Part shown: in pieces, positions 58,650-64,000 of the stretch
How positions within the stretch are numbered: position 1 is the stretch's first letter
Layout of the letters: every line of letters begins with the position of its first letter
Source: Planctomycetaceae bacterium
GTDB taxonomy: Bacteria > Planctomycetota > Phycisphaerae > Phycisphaerales > SM1A02
Assembly: GCA_027490145.1 (NCBI GenBank)
Contig: JAIXYQ010000010.1
Coordinates: 186,001 to 250,000 of the forward strand
DNA: 64,000 nucleotides
Reading direction: 5' to 3'
The notes under the pieces: generated by a model
What the model saw: the letters and a program-made list of their open reading frames with translations, nothing else
Told to the model about the DNA's origin: nothing
The model's database searches: none
Made by a program: the position numbers and the translations under genes

Positions 58650-60313
58650 CTGCCCTTGCGATCCAGCGTCGGCACCTGATCCCGTTCCGCAGCTCGCTGC
58701 TGCCCCAGATCTTCACCGACACGCTCGTCGTGGGCAGTGGTGTCGCCGGGCTCCGCTGCGCGATCGAGGCGTCGTCGCTCGGAGACGTGATCGTGCTGGC
58801 CAAGGAATCACTCGACCTGTCGAGCACCAGCTGGGCGCAGGGCGGCATCGCCACGGTCCGCAGCGCCGAGGACAGCATCGCCCAGCATGAAGCCGACACG
58901 CTCGAGGCCGGTGCAGGGCTGTGCGATCCCCAGGCCGTGGCGGTGCTCGTGCGCGAGGGGCCGGGAGAAGTCGAGCAGATGATCGAGTGGGGCATGCGGG
59001 TCGACCGGGACGCCGACGGCTCCGTGAGCCTGGGACGCGAGGGAGGTCACCGCCAGGACCGCATCGTCCACGCCGATGGCGACGCGACCGGCGCTGCGCT
59101 CGCCGCGGCACTCATCGCCAGGGTGCGGGCACTCGGTTCGGTCCGGCTCTTCGATCGCTGCTTCGCGCTCGATGTGCTCACGCGTGACGATGCCGGCGAG
59201 CGACGCGCGGCCGGTGTGCTCACCTGGCACCCACGCTTCGGCCTGCAGATCGTGTGGGCCCGCGCGGTGGTGCTCGCCTGCGGTGGTGCGGGGCAGGTGT
59301 ACCGCGAGACGACGAATCCCAAGGTGGCCACCGGCGATGCCGTGGCGATGGCATGGCGCGCTGGCGTGACGGTGGCCGACCTGGAGTTCATGCAGTTCCA
59401 CCCGACGAGCCTCTACGTGGCAGGTGCACCCCGGCACCTGATCAGCGAGGCCGTCCGTGGCGAGGGTGCATGGCTGGTCGATGCGTCCGGCGAGCGGTTC
59501 ATGCACGGCGTCCATCCCATGGCCGAGCTCGCGCCGCGGGACATCGTGAGCCGGGGCATCGTGGAGCACCTCGCCCGCACCGGCCAGAGCCATGCCTTCC
59601 TCGACTGCCGGCACCTCGGCGGCGGCGAGCCCGGGTTCTTCGCCCGCCGCTTCCCGGGTCTTGACCGCATGCTCGCGGGTTTCGGGCTCGATGCCTCGCG
59701 CGAGTTGATCCCGGTGAATCCCGCGGCGCACTACACGATCGGCGGCGTGCTGACGGACCTCTCCGGCCGGACCAGCCTGCGCGGTCTGTATGCCTGCGGC
59801 GAGAGCGCGGCCAACGGCGTGCATGGTGCCAATCGGCTGGCCAGCAACAGCCTCCTCGATGGCCTCGTCTTCGGTCGGCGCGTGGCCCACGCGCTGGCAG
59901 CCGATGCACTGCCCGATCCCGTGCCCGTGCACACGGACAGCCGCATCGACGTTCCCGAGCGGGGCGACCTCGATGTCGCCGACATCCGTGCCAGCCTCCG
60001 CAGCGCGATGTGGCGCAACGTCGGCGTGCAGCGCTCCGCCACGCGGCTTGGGGATGTCCTGAAGATGATCGAGTTCTGGGGCCGCTACGGGCTGCACGCC
60101 GTCTTCGAGCGACCTTCGGGATGGGAAGCGCAGAACCTGCTGACCGTGGCGCACCTCATGGCCCGGGCGGCGCTCGAACGGACCGAGAGCCGGGGAACGC
60201 ACTGGCGCAGCGATGCCCCCGAGCCGAGTCCAGCCTGGCGCGTGCGCCTGGCGTGGACGCCGGGACGGGACCAACCCGATCGCCTGCCGATCCCGCTGGA
60301 AGCGCGGGCATGA
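58646..60313 (+). CDS. nadB: L-aspartate oxidase
   Basis: A 555-aa flavoprotein: FAD-binding TLVVGSGVAGLRCAIEAS, STSWAQGGIATV, GREGGHRQDRIVHADGDATG, EFMQFHPTSLY, a catalytic block with HYTIGGVLTDLSGRTSLRGLYACGE and NRLASNSLLDGLVFGRR. It oxidises aspartate to iminoaspartate, the first step of de novo NAD synthesis. A GTG start overlaps the upstream gene. nadA and nadC are not in the window. The last 30 residues are Pro/Arg-rich and less conserved. It overlaps the downstream lipoprotein gene by four bases. Confidence 0.94.
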   Translation: MTALAIQRRHLIPFRSSLLPQIFTDTLVVGSGVAGLRCAIEASSLGDVIVLAKESLDLSSTSWAQGGIATVRSAEDSIAQHEADTLEAGAGLCDPQAVAVLVREGPGEVEQMIEWGMRVDRDADGSVSLGREGGHRQDRIVHADGDATGAALAAALIARVRALGSVRLFDRCFALDVLTRDDAGERRAAGVLTWHPRFGLQIVWARAVVLACGGAGQVYRETTNPKVATGDAVAMAWRAGVTVADLEFMQFHPTSLYVAGAPRHLISEAVRGEGAWLVDASGERFMHGVHPMAELAPRDIVSRGIVEHLARTGQSHAFLDCRHLGGGEPGFFARRFPGLDRMLAGFGLDASRELIPVNPAAHYTIGGVLTDLSGRTSLRGLYACGESAANGVHGANRLASNSLLDGLVFGRRVAHALAADALPDPVPVHTDSRIDVPERGDLDVADIRASLRSAMWRNVGVQRSATRLGDVLKMIEFWGRYGLHAVFERPSGWEAQNLLTVAHLMARAALERTESRGTHWRSDAPEPSPAWRVRLAWTPGRDQPDRLPIPLEARA

Positions 60314-60954
60314 CGCGGGCCGTGCTGGCGTTGCTGGTGCTCGCGGCTGGGTGCGCACCTGAGCGCGTGGAGTACCGCTACCGGAACCCGTTGAGCGACC
60401 GGGCCAAGGATGAAGTCGACCACACGCTGCCTGACGGCACGAGGATCGTGTACCGCGACCGTCCCGCCGAGGCTGCGGGCAGGTTCGGCTCGAGCGAGGT
60501 GGCGGCCAGCCCGGAGCAGCCACCCGTGCAGGGCGTCGGCGCCAACGACGGGAGCGATCCGGCCCTCGAACTGCGCATCGAGCACCCCGACGGCACGATC
60601 GAGCTGCGGGCGTTCACGCCGGCGCAGGTCATCGCCCATCTGCAGAACGCCATCCGCAATCGCGAGTATCCGCCGTTCTATGCGCAGATGCTCACGAAGG
60701 ATGCGCGCAAGGAATGGGATGCACGTGGCGGGGAACCCGCCTTCGCGGCCTGGATGGACGAGCAGCGCAGCGCCGTGATGGAGTTCCTCAACCGGACGAG
60801 CTACGGCATGTTCAGCTCCGACGTCATCACGCGGGCCACCGGCCCGAAGTCGATCGAGCTCCAGCTCACGCCGCACCTGCACGGACAGTTCAGGTTCGAA
60901 GCGATCGAGTTCGAGCGACAGCAGGGCGGGATGAGGCTGCGCGCCCTGCGCTGA
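60310..60954 (+). CDS. Hypothetical lipoprotein, 214 aa
   Basis: A 214-aa exported protein with a short signal (AVLALLVLAAGC) and a clear lipobox LAAGC, then an acidic linker and a C-terminal domain of about 120 residues (LRIEHPDGTIELRAFTPAQVIAHLQNAIRNREY, FYAQMLTKDARKEWDARGG, LTPHLHGQFRFEAIEFE). No family is recognised. It is coupled to nadB by ATGA, so the operon pairs a biosynthetic enzyme with two envelope lipoproteins. Confidence 0.6.
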   Translation: MTRAVLALLVLAAGCAPERVEYRYRNPLSDRAKDEVDHTLPDGTRIVYRDRPAEAAGRFGSSEVAASPEQPPVQGVGANDGSDPALELRIEHPDGTIELRAFTPAQVIAHLQNAIRNREYPPFYAQMLTKDARKEWDARGGEPAFAAWMDEQRSAVMEFLNRTSYGMFSSDVITRATGPKSIELQLTPHLHGQFRFEAIEFERQQGGMRLRALR

Positions 60955-60978
60955 GCCGCGCCGGGCGGTTGCCGTCCG

Positions 60979-62520
60979 TCACTCGAACCGGCCGCGGTCG
61001 AGGATGTCGAAGTCGTGGAGCTTCGAGACCTGCTTGGCCGACAGCGCGTCGATGGCCATGAGGCGCTCGACCAGCCGCGAAGGCTTGGCCAGACCGAGCG
61101 AACCCAGCAGGCGGAACTTCGCGTTGAGGATCCCTCGCAGGTCCGCGGTCGTGTTGCGCGCATGGCCCGCCGGATACATCACAAGTCCGCTGTCGAGCGT
61201 CCGGCCATCGGTCGTCTCGATGACCACCGAGGTGGGGATGCCGTCGGGGTAGCGACGGTCGTACTCCTCGCCTCCGTGGGCGAAGTCGATCTTGGCCATG
61301 AGCTCACGGGTGCGGGCGTTCTTGATCGCATCCGCCGAGTAGTCGTGCGGCCCGAGCATCAGGCGCTTCCACCAGTCGTCGTTGGTGGCGCCGATCGACT
61401 CGGCGCCATCCTGCGCGGCGGCCTCGATCGCCTTGCGAAGCAGCGTGCTGACGATGTAGACCATGCTGTGGTCGGCGCTCTGGCGGGTCTTGGGATCACG
61501 CTTGGCCGGATCGCCGATGATGCCGAAGGCCGGCTCGTAGGCCACGATGCGGATCGCCTTGATGGTGCCCGGCTTCTGCAGGATGTCGCGGTTCGCGAAG
61601 GCCAGGTCGATGATGGCCTGGAGCGCACCGGCGCTCTGGTGTTCGTACAGCCCGAGCTTGAAGTGCATGCCCATGACGGCGAAGTCGTCGCCGGAGAAGC
61701 CCAGCACGAGGTCGAACGGGCTGTCGCCCTGGGTCTTCACGAACTGGCGGAACATGCTCTCGGGGTTGCGGAAGATGTCGCGCGGCCCGAGGAATCCCTG
61801 CATGCTGCGGCGCATGCACAGGATCGCGGCCTCGGTGCTGATCGCGGCGCTGGCTCCCTTGGAGTCACTGAGCTGCTTGCCGGCGCGGATCGCGCGCCAG
61901 GGGATGTGGTGCGCCACGAACATGCCGATCGCGCTCTCGATCTGCTCCGCCGTGGCGCCCATCATGGCACCGTAGGTCGCCGCGCTGGCGATCGCGCCGT
62001 GCACGACGTGGTCGATCTTGTAGGACTTCAGGCTGAACACCTCGGCCAGGCGGCCGCGGATCTCGTCGAGGCAGACCATGCCACGCAGCGCGGTCGCACC
62101 ATCGAGGCCCATGATCTGCGCCGCGGCGATCGGCACGGGATAGAAGTCGTTGTGGCCGAACTCGCCGGCCGTGTGGCCCAGGCCCGGGTTGAACCCGAAG
62201 TTCGTGCCGTTGGAGTCCCACTCACGCACGGCGGCGCTGTTGGCGACGATCGCCTTCTCGGGCTGCACGCGCTTGGAACTGCCGAAGACCGTCGCGCCAT
62301 GCTTCTTGTTCTTGTAGCGCAGGGCTTCCTCGCGCAGCAGCACCGGAGCATTCGTGCCCAGCGCGATCGCGCTCAGCCCGCAGAGCACGGCATCGGCGTG
62401 GAACAGCTTGGTGCGGGTGAGGACCGACTCGGCCGCCTCGCCCGACTTCATGAAGTCGATCGCGTACTGGCCGATGCCGAGGGCTTGGTTCGTGTTCCGT
62501 GGCAGGTTGACGGTGGACAT
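60979..62520 (-). CDS. MmgE/PrpD family protein (2-methylcitrate dehydratase-like)
   Basis: A 513-aa protein of the MmgE/PrpD fold: GIGQYAIDFMKSG, a large helical domain with REWDSNGTNFGFNPGLGHTAGEFGHNDFYPVPIAAAQI, KSYKIDHVVHGAIASAATYGAMMGAT, HHIPWRAIRAGKQLSDSKGASAAISTEAA, and a C-terminal lid domain. Relatives dehydrate 2-methylcitrate in propionate breakdown or itaconate precursors. No prpB/prpC lies nearby. The adjacent MeaB-type GTPase with a B12 domain belongs to the other propionate route (methylmalonyl-CoA), so the two genes may share a metabolic theme; this is inference. Confidence 0.83.
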   Translation of the reverse strand: MSTVNLPRNTNQALGIGQYAIDFMKSGEAAESVLTRTKLFHADAVLCGLSAIALGTNAPVLLREEALRYKNKKHGATVFGSSKRVQPEKAIVANSAAVREWDSNGTNFGFNPGLGHTAGEFGHNDFYPVPIAAAQIMGLDGATALRGMVCLDEIRGRLAEVFSLKSYKIDHVVHGAIASAATYGAMMGATAEQIESAIGMFVAHHIPWRAIRAGKQLSDSKGASAAISTEAAILCMRRSMQGFLGPRDIFRNPESMFRQFVKTQGDSPFDLVLGFSGDDFAVMGMHFKLGLYEHQSAGALQAIIDLAFANRDILQKPGTIKAIRIVAYEPAFGIIGDPAKRDPKTRQSADHSMVYIVSTLLRKAIEAAAQDGAESIGATNDDWWKRLMLGPHDYSADAIKNARTRELMAKIDFAHGGEEYDRRYPDGIPTSVVIETTDGRTLDSGLVMYPAGHARNTTADLRGILNAKFRLLGSLGLAKPSRLVERLMAIDALSAKQVSKLHDFDILDRGRFE

Positions 62521-62586
62521 GGGGCGCGAAGTGTAGCGGTGCCTCCCGGTGCGACCGGTGCGACCGCTGCCGGGCATCGGCCGGCG

Positions 62587-63204
62587 TCAGTGCGCGCTGG
62601 CGCTCGTGCTCTTGATGTCCGCGACCACGTGGTAGCACGTGGGGTCGACGCCCCGGGCGAGTTCAATAACCCGCTTGGAACCGCGGCGGCGCGTCTCGAT
62701 GAAGAGCATCTGCACGGGGCCATCGCGCCCGCGGCCGTCGAAGACGGTGACGGTGATCCCCTGGTCGCGCAGGGTTGCAGCCATCTCGTCCCCCCTGCGC
62801 GTGAAGACGCGGACCACCGAGTGGCCACTGGCCATGCGCGCCTCGACGACCATGCCGAGCCAGTTGCCCAGTGCGAAGCCGAGCGCGTAGGGGATCGCGT
62901 ACCACGGGTGATCCTGCACCGTCAGGATGACCTTGCTCACCACGAGCACCCAGACGAGCACTTCGATGAAGGCCAGGACGAACGCACGCCCCTTGTGGCC
63001 CTGCACGATCGCCACGGTCCTTACGACGCCGATCGAGACATCCACCAGTCGTGCGGCGATGATGCCCAGGCTGACGATCGCCGCGGTCATGACGGGCTCG
63101 CCGGCGCGGACCACGAGCCAGCCAGCGACGATGGTGAGCACGGTTGCGGCCGTGGCGACCCCGAGCAGCCGGCCGTCACGCCTGGCCGGGGCCTCAGCCT
63201 GCAA
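62587..63204 (-). CDS. UPF0316 / DUF2179-like membrane protein
   Basis: A protein with up to four N-terminal membrane helices and a C-terminal soluble DUF2179-type domain (VVRVFTRRGDEMAATLRDQGITVTVFDGRGRDG, QMLFIETRRRGSKRVIELA). The block ARLVDVSIGVVRTVAIVQGHKGRAFVLAFIEVLVWVL, then YALGFALGNWLGMVVEARMASGHS, fits UPF0316 (YebE) proteins. Relatives usually begin at MTAAIVSLG, which is an ATG at 63090 (167 aa); the in-frame TTG at 63204, overlapping the meaB stop, would add another hydrophobic helix (205 aa). I list the longer form with low certainty on the start. The function is unknown. Confidence 0.65.
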   Translation of the reverse strand: MQAEAPARRDGRLLGVATAATVLTIVAGWLVVRAGEPVMTAAIVSLGIIAARLVDVSIGVVRTVAIVQGHKGRAFVLAFIEVLVWVLVVSKVILTVQDHPWYAIPYALGFALGNWLGMVVEARMASGHSVVRVFTRRGDEMAATLRDQGITVTVFDGRGRDGPVQMLFIETRRRGSKRVIELARGVDPTCYHVVADIKSTSASAH

Positions 63205-64000
63205 GCAACGCCTCGTAGAGCTCGACGATGCCCTTGCCCTGGGTCGCGATCGTCTCAAGGATGCGACGCCCCGAGGCGATGTCGAGCAGTTCGCGGACGA
63301 GCTTCGCCTCGCCGGCGTGGTCGGCCTTGTTGGCGACGAACAGGTCGGCGATCTCGAGGATCCCCGCCTTGTCCATCTGCACGGCATCGCCCATGCCCGG
63401 CACGACGACGACGGCCGTGCGGTCGACGTGCTCGCGGATGGCGACATCGTTCTGCCCCGCACCGACGGTCTCGACGATCAGCGTGTCGAAGCCTGCGGCG
63501 CCGATGAGGCCGGTGATCTGCGGCAGGCTTCGGTAGTCCTCGCCGACGATCGCCAGGCTGCGGTAGAAGACCTTCTCGTCGACGGCGTTGAAGTCCACGC
63601 GCAGGCGATCGCCCAGCAGCGCGCCGCCGGTGATCGGGCTCATGGGGTCGAAGGCCACGACCGCCACGCGTTCACCGCGCCGAACGGCCTCGGCGGCCAG
63701 CGCCGCGACCAGGGTGCTCTTGCCGGCGCCGGGCGAGCCCGTGATGCCGACGACGCGCGCCGGACGGCGCATGGGCGCACCCGCGGGCAGCGCGCCTGCG
63801 TGCGCCAGACTGATCTGCCGGGCGAGGACGGCGTGCGTCGAGGACGACTGGAGGGGCGCATGCACGCGCACGCACTCACGGACGCTCTGGACGATGTCCT
63901 CCATGCCCGTGCCGGTGTGGTAGATGCGGCGCACGCCGGCCGCGATCAGGGTCGGCACGTCTTCCTGCGGGATGATGCCGCCGACGTTGACGGGCATGTC
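63194..64000 (-). CDS. meaB: B12-binding domain fused to MeaB/ArgK-type GTPase (5' end outside window)
   Basis: At least 268 aa, truncated by the right edge. The first 35 residues are the end of a cobalamin-binding domain (VNVGGIIPQEDVPTLIAAGVRRIYHTGTGMEDIV). The rest is a G3E P-loop GTPase: GITGSPGAGKSTL, VAFDPMSPITGGALLGDRLR, FDTLIVETVGAGQND, NKAD. MeaB guards the B12 cofactor of methylmalonyl-CoA mutase. The fusion resembles the front half of IcmF (B12 domain plus GTPase), but here the protein stops after the GTPase, so the mutase domain would be separate. The ATG at 63997 is internal and was not used as start. Confidence 0.85.
   Translation of the reverse strand, partial: DMPVNVGGIIPQEDVPTLIAAGVRRIYHTGTGMEDIVQSVRECVRVHAPLQSSSTHAVLARQISLAHAGALPAGAPMRRPARVVGITGSPGAGKSTLVAALAAEAVRRGERVAVVAFDPMSPITGGALLGDRLRVDFNAVDEKVFYRSLAIVGEDYRSLPQITGLIGAAGFDTLIVETVGAGQNDVAIREHVDRTAVVVVPGMGDAVQMDKAGILEIADLFVANKADHAGEAKLVRELLDIASGRRILETIATQGKGIVELYEALLAG

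Overview
The window joins two different pieces of GC-rich DNA. From the left edge to about 18.2-18.5 kb lies the early half of an integrated phage or phage-like element. From about 18.5 kb to the right edge lies ordinary chromosome. The chromosomal part points to a planctomycete, probably of the Phycisphaerae type. The reasons are a lipid A/outer-membrane cluster with an LpxC-FabZ fusion, squalene-hopene cyclase, the McsA/McsB arginine kinase pair, a free-standing protein with two RNA polymerase alpha-CTD domains, a beta-ketoacyl synthase pair, and many genes without a clear Shine-Dalgarno. This is inference from gene content; no 16S rRNA or ribosomal protein is present.

Element, 1-18.5 kb. 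Almost everything reads leftwards. From right to left the modules are: an integration operon of four genes joined by 4-nt overlaps (18196-15665: small protein, DUF2924 protein, large serine recombinase, HTH protein); a winged-helix regulator-like gene (14084-15493) flanked by palindromes; an element-encoded sigma-70 family factor (13376-13957); a recombination and replication run (PD-(D/E)XK nuclease, Sak4-like ATPase, DUF669 protein, RusA resolvase, SF2 helicase, prim-pol/DUF3987 protein); an HTH protein overlapping a ParB-methyltransferase fusion; and a packaging end (small terminase-like protein, large terminase, NrdR-like zinc ribbon). Five short genes, one with a HARE-HTH domain, read rightwards at 2987-4621. 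Portal, capsid and tail genes are not in the window and would lie to the left. A 41-bp near-identical sequence sits directly before two leftward genes (13330-13370 and 18197-18237).

Chromosome, 18.5-64 kb. An initiator tRNA gene with its terminator marks the junction. It is followed by ettA, an M24 peptidase and the envelope run bamA, ompH, ompH, lpxD, lpxC-fabZ, lpxA (29846 down to 22812). Next come gcvT, a primary-type sigma factor, a UVR-motif protein, a DoxX protein, tRNA-Leu(UAG) directly before class II DAHP synthase, the ketosynthase pair with a coupled membrane protein, nuoG and a MATE transporter. Then follow the TPR/double alpha-CTD protein, a SpoIID-domain lipoprotein, riboflavin synthase, a SpoIIE-type phosphatase / DUF192 / Glu-Q-RS operon, a pterin dehydratase, and mcsB-mcsA-kdsA. 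The right end carries a DUF1444 protein, trpG, a Gfo/Idh oxidoreductase, squalene-hopene cyclase, an RluA-type synthase, a TolB-like lipoprotein / nadB / lipoprotein operon, a PrpD-like dehydratase, a UPF0316-like membrane protein and a B12-domain/MeaB GTPase cut by the right edge.

The most interesting signals are the duplicated 41-bp leader in the element beside its own sigma factor, the structured gene-free region at 6185-6614, the ketosynthase-like protein that has lost every catalytic residue but is translationally coupled to an intact partner, and the detached double alpha-CTD protein.
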